The notes under the pieces: model-generated | What the model saw: the letters and a program-made list of their open reading frames with translations, nothing else | What the model was told of the DNA's origin: nothing | The model's database searches: none | Origin: Opitutaceae bacterium EW11 | GTDB lineage: Bacteria; Verrucomicrobiota; Verrucomicrobiia; Opitutales; Opitutaceae | Length of the DNA stretch: 64,000 nt | Direction of reading: 5' to 3' | Assembly: GCA_003054665.1 (NCBI GenBank) | Contig: QAYY01000002.1 | Location: forward strand, 310,001-374,000 | Shown here: positions 36,787-44,833 of the stretch, piece after piece | How the letters are laid out: each line of letters opens with the position of its first letter | Position numbering within the stretch: position 1 is the first letter of the stretch | Translations under genes and position numbers: made by a program

Positions 36787-37144
36787 TGCGCCCGGCTTGC
36801 GGCCGTCCTTCGGGAGGTTGACGGCCATGCGCGGCCGCCCGCTCGGGGGGGACGGCGATCTCGTGCTCCGATCGGGCTTCCTCAGATCCTTGCAGGCGGG
36901 CGAAAACGGGAAGCAACCAGGCGTAGGGGTGCATAGGATACAGCTGTCTGTCTGACGCGGCGTAATTCCCTCTGGGCGATGCGTTTTGCGACGGGAATTG
37001 TAGGTCAAACCACTAACGGATTTCCGGGAAGATTTGCCGCCAAATCGCCTTCCGCTTCGAGGCGTCAGACGTATGGTCTGGCGTCGCAGAATCCAGCTCG
37101 GCTAGCAGCACTTGCTTGGTACCCGTTATCTGAATACGCTGAAT
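36787..37144. other. Leader region of the PEP-CTERM gene
   Basis: 358 bases with no gene seen. It must hold the promoter of the PEP-CTERM gene. The A+T-richer part is at about 36960-37040. I could not fix -35/-10 boxes. Confidence 0.5.
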
Positions 37145-38152
37145 ATGAAAAACGTCCTCCTGACCTCGCCGAAAGCCGCCGCCCTGTTGGCGGGCTGTGC
37201 TCTGGCTCTCTCGCCCCTGGCGAAAGCACAAGTAACGTTCTCGTACGAAGACACCGTGAGCGGACACGCCCTCGGCTCTTCGTTCACGGGGCCCTTCCGC
37301 ATCAACCTACAACTGTTCGACAACGGATCCTTGTATCCTTCGCTGGGAAGCCCGGGGATGGCCGCCGGTTACGGCGAGAACGGCACGGGCACCCAATCGG
37401 TTGCCGGCGGCGTCTCGACGCTGAACGGCCTCCAGACTGCCGGCCCGACCGGTGGCGCCGCGGGCGAAGACAGCTGGGGTATTGGCCGCGTCATCTCGAT
37501 CACCGATCTCGCCGGATCCGTGGTCTGGTCCGAATCGCAGAAAAACGCCCAGATCACCCTGATGTTCCATGGAGAGCAGGACTTCTACGTCAACCAGCTC
37601 GCCAATGGCTTCCAGGAGATCGACGGCAAGGGCCTGATGGCCGACTGGTATTACCAGAGCAAGGCGGACGCGATGTACACGCAGTACGATCCGCTCCTGG
37701 GCAGTGCCGGCCGCATGGGCGCCGACGCCTACAGCACGGTGACCGACGGCGTGAAGTTCCTCTCCACGAGTTCGCAGGCGGGCTTCATCCATCCGGATGG
37801 CACGCTGGGCGGCTCGGCGACGGAATTCGCGTCGATCTTCAACGTGAATTCGGGTGGCACGGGCCAAACGTATCTGAGCGTCACTGGCGGCACGATGGCC
37901 TCCGTGTTCGATCAGAATTACTTCGCCTCGCCGTTCATCAACGGCGCGACGGCCGACATGTTCGCGCAGTTCACGACTGTGTTGAACTCCGATCCGCAGG
38001 TCGCCGACTGGCTGGTGCGCGGCAACGACCCGGTCACGGGCAATCTCGTCCCGGTTCCGGAGCCGTCCACCTACGGCCTGATCGGCGCGGGTGCGCTTCT
38101 CGGTCTCGTCGCGCTGCGTCGCCGCATGCAGAAGCGCGCGCAGCAGGCTTGA
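37145..38152 (+). CDS. PEP-CTERM sorting-signal protein
   Basis: The 335-residue secreted protein has a signal peptide (about 28 residues, ending SPLAKAQ), a Gly/Ser/Asn-rich beta-type body and a full PEP-CTERM tail. The tail consists of the motif VPEPSTYGL, a hydrophobic helix (IGAGALLGLVAL) and the basic end RRRMQKRAQ. This tail is cut by an exosortase, and one is encoded at 32066-32929. The body is not recognised. I used the ATG at 37145; an ATG or GTG about eleven codons upstream is less likely, because the signal peptide begins MKNVLL. A strong terminator follows, so the gene is monocistronic. Confidence 0.9.
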   Translation: MKNVLLTSPKAAALLAGCALALSPLAKAQVTFSYEDTVSGHALGSSFTGPFRINLQLFDNGSLYPSLGSPGMAAGYGENGTGTQSVAGGVSTLNGLQTAGPTGGAAGEDSWGIGRVISITDLAGSVVWSESQKNAQITLMFHGEQDFYVNQLANGFQEIDGKGLMADWYYQSKADAMYTQYDPLLGSAGRMGADAYSTVTDGVKFLSTSSQAGFIHPDGTLGGSATEFASIFNVNSGGTGQTYLSVTGGTMASVFDQNYFASPFINGATADMFAQFTTVLNSDPQVADWLVRGNDPVTGNLVPVPEPSTYGLIGAGALLGLVALRRRMQKRAQQA

Positions 38153-38167
38153 GCGATACTACGTCCG

Positions 38168-38203
38168 AACGCGGAGCCTGCCCGGCTCCGCGTTCTTTTT
38201 TTT
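38168..38203 (+). terminator. Terminator of the PEP-CTERM gene
   Basis: A perfect 11-bp stem (38168-38178 with 38184-38194) with a 5-base loop is followed by C and eight T residues. It lies 15 bases past the stop. Confidence 0.95.
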
Positions 38204-38293
38204 ACCCCAAGCCGGCGCTCGTAGTGGAGTCCTGATACAGGCTCGGCGCCGCCACGCAGCCGCGACGCGGCGAGTTCCTTCCCTGCCAAAGCC

Positions 38294-39637
38294 ATGAGCC
38301 AGCCGTTTGAAGACGTCCTTTCCGCCTTTCGTCGAACCGCCGAGCGGGTGCCTGCTTATCGGGCGCTGCTTTCCGAGGCGGGTGTCCGGCCGGATTCGAT
38401 CCGCAACCTCGACGATTTCCGATCGCTGCCGGTCACCGAAAAGCGAAACACGTTTCAGCGCTTCCCGATCGAGGAGCTTTGTCTCGACGGACGTCTCGGG
38501 CGTCTCGGCGCCGTGCTGACCAGTTCGGGGCATTCGGGCGTCTTCGCCTTCGGTCTCACGGAGGCCGACGCGATGCCGGCGACGACGCAGTGGATCGACA
38601 CCCTGCTCGACATGCTCTTTCGCGTGCGAAGCCGGCCGACGCTGTTGATCAACTGCCTGCCGATGGGGGTGAAGGTCCCGACGGAGGCGTGCACGCTGGC
38701 GGAGACGAGCGTCAGGCCCGACATGGCCGTCGCGCTCGTTGCGGCGTTCGGGAAACACTACGAGCAAGTGGTGCTCGTCGGCGAAGCGGCGTTCGTCAAA
38801 CACGTGCTGGAACTGGGGCGGTCGCGCGGCGTGGCGTGGGGGCGTCACCGCGTGCACGTCATCGTGGGCGAGGAGCCGCTGGCCGAGAATGCGCGAGGCT
38901 ACCTCGAGGGACTGCTCGAAATCGACTCCGCGGAAGCCGACGCGCCGCTGGTGATCTCTTCGATGGGGGTCGCGGAGCTCGGGTTGAACCTCTTTTTCGA
39001 GGCGCCGCCACACCGCGCGATCGTTCAATTGCGCCGCGCGCTGCACCGAAGCAAGGAGCTGAGGAGCGCGGTTCTCGGCGGGGGCGACTGGGTGCCGTGC
39101 CTCTTCACCTACGACCCGCAGCGCATTTACGTGGAGTTCGACGCGGAAGAGAGTCTGCTCGTCAGCACGCTGTCGCCGTGGACGCGGGTGCCGCTGATCC
39201 GGTATCGGACGGGGGACTGCGGAGCCTTCGTGCGGATTCCCGCGACGGTCGAGCCGGCGCTTGCGGACGCGGGAGTGCCGGTGGAGCAGCTGCGCGGGCT
39301 TCCGCTCGTGACGATCTCAGGCCGCGGTCATCACGTTCGGGCGGGAGACGCGGCGGTGTTTCCCGAGGCGGTGAAAGAGGCGCTGTACCACAGCGCCGCC
39401 CTCGCGGAGCGCACCACGGCGAATTTTCGTTTGGCGTCGGGCCCCGAGCGGGCGCGGGTGCGGATTCAACTCGTGCCCGGCGTTGAGCCGAACGACGAAC
39501 TGAACCGCGCGTTCGCGGCGGAGATCGCGCGCTATGTCGCTGCGCCGGTGGACGTCCGGACCGAACCGTATGCCGCTTTTGGCGACGGCATGGCGCTCGA
39601 TTACGAGCGGAAGTTCACCTACCTCGAAGACCGCTGA
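38294..39637 (+). CDS. PaaK/LuxE-like adenylate-forming enzyme
   Basis: The 447-residue protein reads like the phenylacetate-CoA ligase/acyl-protein synthetase branch of the ANL superfamily. It has a PAYRALLSEAGV N-terminal segment, DFRSLPVTEKRN, the Ser/Gly-rich ATP loop LTSSGHSGVFAFGLT, a middle SSMGVAELG corresponding to the A5 region, and the A8 hinge RYRTGDCG. A small C-terminal domain follows, ending DYERKFTYLED. It should activate a carboxylic acid as its adenylate and pass it to CoA or a protein thiol; the acid is unknown. It is convergent, 17 bases apart, with a FeeM-like N-acyl amino acid synthase that would need an activated acyl donor. Confidence 0.8.
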   Translation: MSQPFEDVLSAFRRTAERVPAYRALLSEAGVRPDSIRNLDDFRSLPVTEKRNTFQRFPIEELCLDGRLGRLGAVLTSSGHSGVFAFGLTEADAMPATTQWIDTLLDMLFRVRSRPTLLINCLPMGVKVPTEACTLAETSVRPDMAVALVAAFGKHYEQVVLVGEAAFVKHVLELGRSRGVAWGRHRVHVIVGEEPLAENARGYLEGLLEIDSAEADAPLVISSMGVAELGLNLFFEAPPHRAIVQLRRALHRSKELRSAVLGGGDWVPCLFTYDPQRIYVEFDAEESLLVSTLSPWTRVPLIRYRTGDCGAFVRIPATVEPALADAGVPVEQLRGLPLVTISGRGHHVRAGDAAVFPEAVKEALYHSAALAERTTANFRLASGPERARVRIQLVPGVEPNDELNRAFAAEIARYVAAPVDVRTEPYAAFGDGMALDYERKFTYLEDR

Positions 39638-39654
39638 GAGGCTGCCCCCGGCAA

Positions 39655-40884
39655 TCAGTTGCCGGAGGCGTAGTCGCGGTCGGGCAGAACGGCGCCCGCC
39701 GGACGGATTCGCATCCACCAAGCCGCGATCCGGTGGGTTCTGGATTCCGGCAGGAGTTCCGGAACATAGCGGAGCGTCATCTCGCGGGCGCTGTGAAGCT
39801 GGATCTCGAAGCGCTCGCGGTCGGAGCTCCGCGCCTGCGGCGCAAACGGCGCCAGGCTGCCGGAGTAGAAAGGAGAGGCGGGCTCGACCGTCGTGTCTTC
39901 GAACGGAGCCGTGGTCTCGACGAGGTCGTCGACCGGAAGAGTGCCGATGACGGAGCGGAAAAGCTCTTGTCCCCAGCGCATCCGGATCGTCGAGAGCTCG
40001 GCCGAGGTGCATTCCGCGAGGAAGTCGCTCTCGAGCACGAAGAGCCGTTCGAGGAGTTCCGGATTGAGGAAGTGCGCGCGGGCACGGCGGTCCCAGACGT
40101 GAATGCATTCCTGGTACGGGTTTTGCGGACCGAGGAACTGGTGCACGAAATCCGCGGCCGCGCAGAGTCCTTCAGGCGGACGGCGGTAGTGATCGAAGTC
40201 GATCGCGAGGGCGATGACCGGATCGTAGATCTTCTCGGAATAGCTGCGTTCGGAGCCCACCTGCGTGAAACCGAGGAGATCGTAGAAACCGTTGTGGCCG
40301 GGGCTGACGGTCGCGATGCCGAGCTGGTAACCGGCGTCGAGCGAGTGGGCGACGGCGCAGCGCATCAGCTCGGTCGTCACCGCCGAGCGGCGGTATTCCT
40401 CGGCGACCACCTGGTTCGTGACTTCGCAGAGGCGGAGCCCCTGGGCGCGAAGACCGTCGAGCTCGGCGCGGAACGCATGGTCGGAGGGGAGACCCATGTC
40501 GACGGAATCGCCGACCACGCTGATCACTCCGACCACCTTTCCGTCGACCTTCGCGACAAAGGTCGCGGTGTCAGAGGAGGTTTCGAAAATCCGAAGACGC
40601 ATCCCGCAGGGGACGGCCGCAATATATCCGGAATCCACGTACACCTGATGCACCAGGGCATACGCCATCCGCAGGTCGTCGTACGCGGCCGCCCGCTCGA
40701 CGGTGGCTCCCTTGAGATCGCTCCCGAAGAGGCCGGTGCGGCGAAGGAGCGCCAGCTTCCGGCTGGCTGCTGAACTGTCGTTCGCGGGACGACCCTTGGG
40801 CGCGTCCGCCAGTTGGGAGGCGGCGTGCACGTCGGTCTTCCGCTCGCTCTCCGTTTCGATCCGATGATTCTCTGTATTTATCAT
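39655..40884 (-). CDS. FeeM-like N-acyl amino acid synthase (GNAT fold)
   Basis: This is a 409-residue protein. Residues about 65-225 match the pattern of FeeM and related long-chain N-acyl amino acid synthases: LRMAYALVHQVYVDSGYI, TATFVAKVDGKVVGVISVVGDS, GLPSDHAFRAELDGLRAQGLRLCEVTN, and a GNAT acyl-CoA/ACP region ending YDLLGFTQVGSERSY. These enzymes join an acyl chain from acyl-ACP to an amino acid and are related to autoinducer synthases. The C-terminal 180 residues are an extension I do not recognise. The ATG at 40884 has a Shine-Dalgarno (GAGAGGAAAG). The product is unknown, and a plain acetyltransferase is the alternative. Confidence 0.72.
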   Translation of the reverse strand: MINTENHRIETESERKTDVHAASQLADAPKGRPANDSSAASRKLALLRRTGLFGSDLKGATVERAAAYDDLRMAYALVHQVYVDSGYIAAVPCGMRLRIFETSSDTATFVAKVDGKVVGVISVVGDSVDMGLPSDHAFRAELDGLRAQGLRLCEVTNQVVAEEYRRSAVTTELMRCAVAHSLDAGYQLGIATVSPGHNGFYDLLGFTQVGSERSYSEKIYDPVIALAIDFDHYRRPPEGLCAAADFVHQFLGPQNPYQECIHVWDRRARAHFLNPELLERLFVLESDFLAECTSAELSTIRMRWGQELFRSVIGTLPVDDLVETTAPFEDTTVEPASPFYSGSLAPFAPQARSSDRERFEIQLHSAREMTLRYVPELLPESRTHRIAAWWMRIRPAGAVLPDRDYASGN

Positions 40885-41698
40885 GGGGCGCTTTCCTCTC
40901 CCCAGGCCCGGATGGGGATACGTGGATGCCTGTCTGATTCCACGGATACATGCGTCACGTTCATGCCGACGCCGCAATGCAAAGGAGGAGTTGAAGGTGG
41001 GTTTCACTGAATTTTCGCGAGGGTAGAGGATTCGGGTTGAGGGAATCTGCCCAAAGGCAACGACGGCGCGCGCACCTCTGAACTTAAGTATCCAAAACAG
41101 GAATACAGCATGTGAATTCCCGGAACTCGGGCATAGAGTCGCCTCGCCTCGGTTCGTTCCCTAAGAAAAATCCCGGTGGTCACCTACGGATGATGCCACG
41201 TGCTGGCAGAAAGCTTTCGCACGGATGGTGCGGGCGTTTTCGGCCGTCCCGTTCCCGGCCGCAAGCCGCGATGCGGCTGCCTGCGAAGGATGATTCGACC
41301 GACGTAGGTAAAAAAAGAATACACGGAAACGAATCCTTCGTTTCGGCAACGACCTGCGCTCCGGAGAGGCTCCGGCCGGCGTGCTCCGGAGGCGCTGGGG
41401 GGTTGTCGCCCGGGCGCGCGCGGACCCTCGTTCGCGTCGGACGGCCGCCCCCGCGCGCTCTCCGCGGCCGCCCGGCTGCGGAGCGCAGGCACCGGCTCCG
41501 CGCGGGGTTTTTCTGACAGAATTTTTTCGAATTTTTCTTCGGTCGTCCGCGTTGAACACGCGAATTCGCGGCCGGGCGCAGGGGGCGGTCCTGCGCCGGC
41601 TGTGCGAACGACGACGCGATTTCGCGCGACCGCGCGCGGCGATACGCCGCGGACCGGCGCAGTGCGAAGTCGCGGCCGGATCGCCCCGCGATGGCGCG
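40885..41698. other. Long intergenic region
   Basis: 814 bases. The first part is the leader of the FeeM-like gene, with A+T-richer DNA at about 41080-41120. The middle is very GC-rich. A T-rich patch (41507-41545) follows a 7-bp stem with a 10-base loop (41478-41501). Open frames here have simple basic composition and no protein look. I see no convincing gene. An untranslated RNA cannot be excluded. Confidence 0.5.
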
Positions 41699-42148
41699 TC
41701 AGGTGGCCGAAGCGGCTCCCGTCGGGAGCTCGACGGCGACGGCGGCCGCGGAGGTCGTCGCGGCGTCTGGCGCCGCAGGGACGCGGGCGGTGGCGAGCGC
41801 CACGGCTTCCGCGAGGCGGGGAAGGAGCGCGCCGGCCTCCTCGACGGAGAAGTCCTCGTGCTTGCGCTTCTTCACGCCCCACTCGCCGAGGTTCACGTGG
41901 AGCGCGGGAGCGAGATTGTGGCGCCGGAGAATGTGAGCGGTGCAGTGCAGCGCGCAGCCGTCGAGAGCGACGATCGGCCGCCCGGACTTTGCCGTTTTCA
42001 CCAGAGGGGCCACGTCTCCGCCGACTCCCGCGATGCAGGACATTTCGGCCGCGCCCGTCCGATCGAGACGGACCGCGAGGTGATTCGCCATCTGGGCGGC
42101 GCTGGAGCAACCAGAGCATGAATACACCAGCGGAAGTTCTGAGCTCAT
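41699..42148 (-). CDS. DGC-domain putative zinc-binding protein
   Basis: In this 149-residue protein, residues 5-100 follow the DGC family: LVYSCSGCSSAAQMANHLA, SCIAGVGGD, then VALDGCALHCTAHIL with the D-G-C signature and further cysteines that could bind metal. The C-terminal 35 residues are Ala/Val-rich and look unstructured. The family is widespread, of unknown function, and often near metal or redox genes. I used the ATG at 42148, which is right at the family start; the open frame goes back to 42358. It is divergent from the histone-like gene. Confidence 0.82.
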   Translation of the reverse strand: MSSELPLVYSCSGCSSAAQMANHLAVRLDRTGAAEMSCIAGVGGDVAPLVKTAKSGRPIVALDGCALHCTAHILRRHNLAPALHVNLGEWGVKKRKHEDFSVEEAGALLPRLAEAVALATARVPAAPDAATTSAAAVAVELPTGAASAT

Positions 42149-42481
42149 GCGCTCGAGGAGAAAACCGGCCCGATGCGCGGGCAAGGAGATGCGAGACCGC
42201 CTTTGACGCACATCAATCGCCGGCGCGCGGGCCGCTCTTTCCCGTGAAAACACGACGACCTCGTCGATGTATCCGAAAGCTTCCGCCGCTTCCCTCCCGC
42301 AAAAAATTCGAGCTGAACGGGAAATAGGGTTCGACGTTTTTCTCCGCTGCTCGCACAATGAAGCACGTTAGAGTCGGAAGCGTGACCTACGCCCCCACGC
42401 AACCGGGCCGGCTTGCAGCGCATCGCGCGACAAGCATCGCGCGTTTCGACTCAGCTTAGCCAACATCAACAAAGGAATAGC
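42149..42481. other. Divergent region between DGC gene and histone-like gene
   Basis: 333 bases. It holds the leader of both genes. A Shine-Dalgarno AAAGGAA lies just before 42482. No other feature was recognised. Confidence 0.5.
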
Positions 42482-42595
42482 ATGCCGAAGGCAAAGAAAT
42501 CGAAGAAAGCGACGAAGAAAGTGACGAAGAAGGTCGTGAAGAAAGCCGCGACCAAAGCGCCAAAAGCGAAGAAGGCGGCCAAGCGCGCAAAGTAA
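42482..42595 (+). CDS. Lysine-rich histone H1-like DNA-binding peptide
   Basis: The 37-residue peptide is made almost only of Lys, Ala, Thr and Val in KKATKK/KKVVKKAATK-type units, like the tails of eukaryotic H1 and the chlamydial Hc proteins. The very basic charge predicts non-specific DNA or RNA binding. The ATG at 42482 has a good Shine-Dalgarno (AAAGGAAT), one of the clearest in the window, and a strong terminator lies 111 bases after the stop. This suggests a short, well-expressed transcript. Short peptides of this kind are found in Verrucomicrobia and Planctomycetes. Confidence 0.8.
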   Translation: MPKAKKSKKATKKVTKKVVKKAATKAPKAKKAAKRAK

Positions 42596-42906
42596 GCGCG
42601 TGGAAGCCCGAACGCCGTGCGCCCAGAGGCGACGCGCGTTTGCTGCCGCTCCGAGCTGGCGACATCGCGGCCGGAGCTCAGTCTCTTGTCTTAGCCCGCG
42701 ATTTCCAGGCGGGGTGCCGATGGCACCCCGCCTTTCCTTTTCCCGCGGGCAAAGGAGACGTGCGCAGGCGACGCGATGCGTCGTCCACGGAATATCGGCG
42801 GGATCGTGGCGAGTGTGTCGGTGGCCGCGAACGGAACACCCGAAATGGCGCGGGAGATTTTGTCCGGCCGCCTTGCCTTCCTTTCCTTCCGCGGCTGCGT
42901 GTCGCC
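42596..42906. other. Region between histone-like and tautomerase genes
   Basis: 311 bases. Apart from the terminator at 42707-42743 I see nothing. Reading frames extending the tautomerase upstream do not look like protein. Confidence 0.55.
42707..42743 (+). terminator. Terminator downstream of the histone-like gene
   Basis: A perfect 12-bp stem (42707-42718 with 42722-42733) with a 3-base loop is followed by TTCCTTTTCC. The 111-base gap between stop codon and stem leaves room for a 3' UTR or a small RNA. Confidence 0.85.
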
Positions 42907-43296
42907 ATGCCTTTCATCCGCATTTCTCTCCGCAAGGGCCGAACGCCCGACCAGCTGAAGCAGCTGACCGACACCGTGCACGAGGTGCTGGTCCGTTCTT
43001 TCAACGTGCCGCAGGACGATCGTTTTCAGGTCGTGCACCAGCACGGCGCCGAGGAGTTTTTCTATGACCCGCAGTATTTCGGCGTCCAGCGCACGGACGA
43101 CCTTGTCTACATCCAGGTGTTTGCCGGAAAGCCCCGCACCACCGAGGTGAAACGGGCGTTTTTCAAGGATCTCAGCCAAACGCTGGCGACCTCGTGCGGT
43201 TTGTCTCCGGACAATGTGTTTGTGGTGATCAGCACGAGCGGGGCTGAGGATTGGTCGTTCGGCCGCGGGTTGGCACAGATGCTCGGTGATCGCTGA
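42907..43296 (+). CDS. Tautomerase-family protein (4-oxalocrotonate tautomerase-like, long form)
   Basis: The 129-residue protein begins MPFIRISLRKGRTPDQLKQLTDTVHEVLV, with Pro directly after Met; this Pro becomes the N-terminal catalytic base in the tautomerase superfamily. Its length and the second beta-alpha half (DDLVYIQVFAGKPRTTEVKRAFFKDLSQTLATSCGL) fit the Tautomerase_2 group. The substrate is unknown; these enzymes interconvert keto-enol forms in aromatic or sugar-acid breakdown. I used the ATG at 42907 because it places the Pro; the open frame reaches back to 42640. The 107 bases to the next carrier gene allow co-transcription. Confidence 0.85.
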   Translation: MPFIRISLRKGRTPDQLKQLTDTVHEVLVRSFNVPQDDRFQVVHQHGAEEFFYDPQYFGVQRTDDLVYIQVFAGKPRTTEVKRAFFKDLSQTLATSCGLSPDNVFVVISTSGAEDWSFGRGLAQMLGDR

Positions 43297-43402
43297 CGCA
43301 GGACAGGGGCTCGATGCCTCGCCGCCAACCGCAATTTGCGTCGAGGAACGGAAGCTCTCTGCAGCGGCGCTGCGTTTTCGGGATTCCCACGCCGGAACCT
43401 GA

Positions 43403-44740
43403 ATGCGTAGCCTCGGCGCCATGACTACGCCGTCGCTGCCCCCCGGATCTGTCCGCCCTTTGACCGCGCGACGTTGGGGCATCGGGGTCCTGCTCGGCTT
43501 CGGCGTGCTCGTCGCGTACATCGACCGGATCAATCTCTCGGTGGCGGCGCCGCAGCTGCAGGCTGAATTCGGGCTCGGCCCGGCGGAGATGGGCCTCTTG
43601 TTCAGCGGGTTCTTCTGGACCTACGCGGTGCTGCAGATTCCGGTGGGCATGCTGCTCGATCGGTTCGGCGTGCAGAGAGTCGGGCGATGGGGCGCGTTTC
43701 TTTGGGCGCTTGCGTCGGCTTTCACCGCCTTTTCGAGCGGATTCGCGAGCCTCTTCGCGATTCGCGCGGTGCTCGGCGTTTCGGAGGCGCCGTCGTTTCC
43801 GGCGAGCGCGAAGGCGACCGGTTACTGGTTTCCGCGCAAGGAGCGCGCGCTGGCGACGGCGATCTTCGATGCGGCGGCTAAATTCTCCAACGTCGTCGGC
43901 GTCCCTCTCGTCGCGTTTGCGATTGTCCGTTGGGGCTGGCGCTGGGGTTTCGGCGTCACGGCGCTGCTCAGTCTGACCTACTTCTTTTGCTTCTATCGAT
44001 TCTACCGGGACCCGAGTGCCGATCCGCACCTAGGGAAAGAGGAACTGGACTACATCCGAACCGGAGGGGCCGTGCCGGAAGGTCCGTCCAACAGCAGCGT
44101 CTTCGGCATGCTCGGATACCTGCTGACCAAAAGGAAAGTCTGGGGGCTCACGCTCGGTTTCGCGGCGTACGGCTACTCGTTCTACCTCTTCCTGACGTGG
44201 CTGCCTGGATACCTCGTGCAGACGATGCACATGAGCATCCTCAAGTCCGCGGGTTTCGCGGCAATCCCCTGGGCGGTCGCCACCGTCACGGATCTCGTCG
44301 CAGGCGGTTGGCTGATCGATCGGCTGATCGCGCGGGGCGGCGACGAGACGAAGGTCCGCAAGGGGGTGCTCGTCACCGGCATGGTGTTGGGCCTCGCAGT
44401 GATCGGCGCCACGCAGACCAACGACCCGGGTTGGGCGATCTTCTGGATCTCCATCGCCCTGGGAGGATTGGCGGCGGCAGCCCCGGTGGGCTGGTCGCTT
44501 CCTTCGCTGATCGCGCCGAAGGGCGGAGTCGCGACGGTCGGATCGATGATGAATTTCGCCAACAACCTGATGGGCGTGACCGCTCCGGTCGTGACGGGCC
44601 TCATCATCGGCGCAACGCATTCGTTCGCGTACGCGTTTCTCACCGCCGGCATCATCCTCGTCCTCGGCATCCTTTCGTTCGTGTTCCTCATGGGAAGGAT
44701 CGAACCCATTCCGGAACGGCCGGGCGCCGCCCGCGGCTGA
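43403..44740 (+). CDS. MFS carrier, anion:cation symporter (ACS) type, probable hexuronate/aldonate importer
   Basis: This 445-residue membrane protein has about twelve helices. The opening (GIGVLLGFGVLVAYIDRINLSVAAPQL...LLFSGFFWTYAVLQIPVGMLLDRFGVQRVGR) is the classic ACS-family signature shared by galactonate, glucarate and hexuronate symporters. The conserved DR-N charge motif and the ATIFDAAAKFSNVVGVPL segment also fit. With the two rhamnogalacturonate lyases next to it on the other strand, uptake of pectin-derived sugar acids is the best guess. A start at 43421 (MTTPSLPPG) is also possible. The convergent PL4 operon ends 93 bases away. Confidence 0.87.
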   Translation: MRSLGAMTTPSLPPGSVRPLTARRWGIGVLLGFGVLVAYIDRINLSVAAPQLQAEFGLGPAEMGLLFSGFFWTYAVLQIPVGMLLDRFGVQRVGRWGAFLWALASAFTAFSSGFASLFAIRAVLGVSEAPSFPASAKATGYWFPRKERALATAIFDAAAKFSNVVGVPLVAFAIVRWGWRWGFGVTALLSLTYFFCFYRFYRDPSADPHLGKEELDYIRTGGAVPEGPSNSSVFGMLGYLLTKRKVWGLTLGFAAYGYSFYLFLTWLPGYLVQTMHMSILKSAGFAAIPWAVATVTDLVAGGWLIDRLIARGGDETKVRKGVLVTGMVLGLAVIGATQTNDPGWAIFWISIALGGLAAAAPVGWSLPSLIAPKGGVATVGSMMNFANNLMGVTAPVVTGLIIGATHSFAYAFLTAGIILVLGILSFVFLMGRIEPIPERPGAARG

Positions 44741-44758
44741 CGCGAGTTGCACGCTCGG

Positions 44759-44792
44759 AAAAGAAGTGGGGCGGACTTGCGGTCCGCCCCAC
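44759..44792 (-). terminator. Terminator of the PL4 operon
   Basis: A perfect 11-bp stem (44766-44776 with 44782-44792, loop 5), read on the minus strand, is followed by TTCTTTTCC. It is 42 bases past the second PL4 stop and may also stop transcripts of the convergent carrier gene. Confidence 0.78.
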
Positions 44793-44833
44793 GTGCCTAG
44801 CCTAGCACCGAATCTCGTCGGGCCGTAAATGGG

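Noticed and set aside
39648..39665. Hairpin CCGGCAA-TCAG-TTGCCGG between the convergent genes
   Set aside because: It is only 7 bp, with no T run, and the stop codon of the FeeM-like gene lies in the loop. It is not enough to call a terminator.
41478..41512. Terminator on the plus strand
   Set aside because: The 7-bp stem has a 10-base loop and five bases separate it from the T run. There is also no plus-strand gene upstream for it to end.
41112..41559. Small open frames in the long gap before the DGC gene
   Set aside because: They are Arg/Pro-rich, lack start signals and have overlapping alternatives on both strands, typical of GC-rich noncoding DNA.
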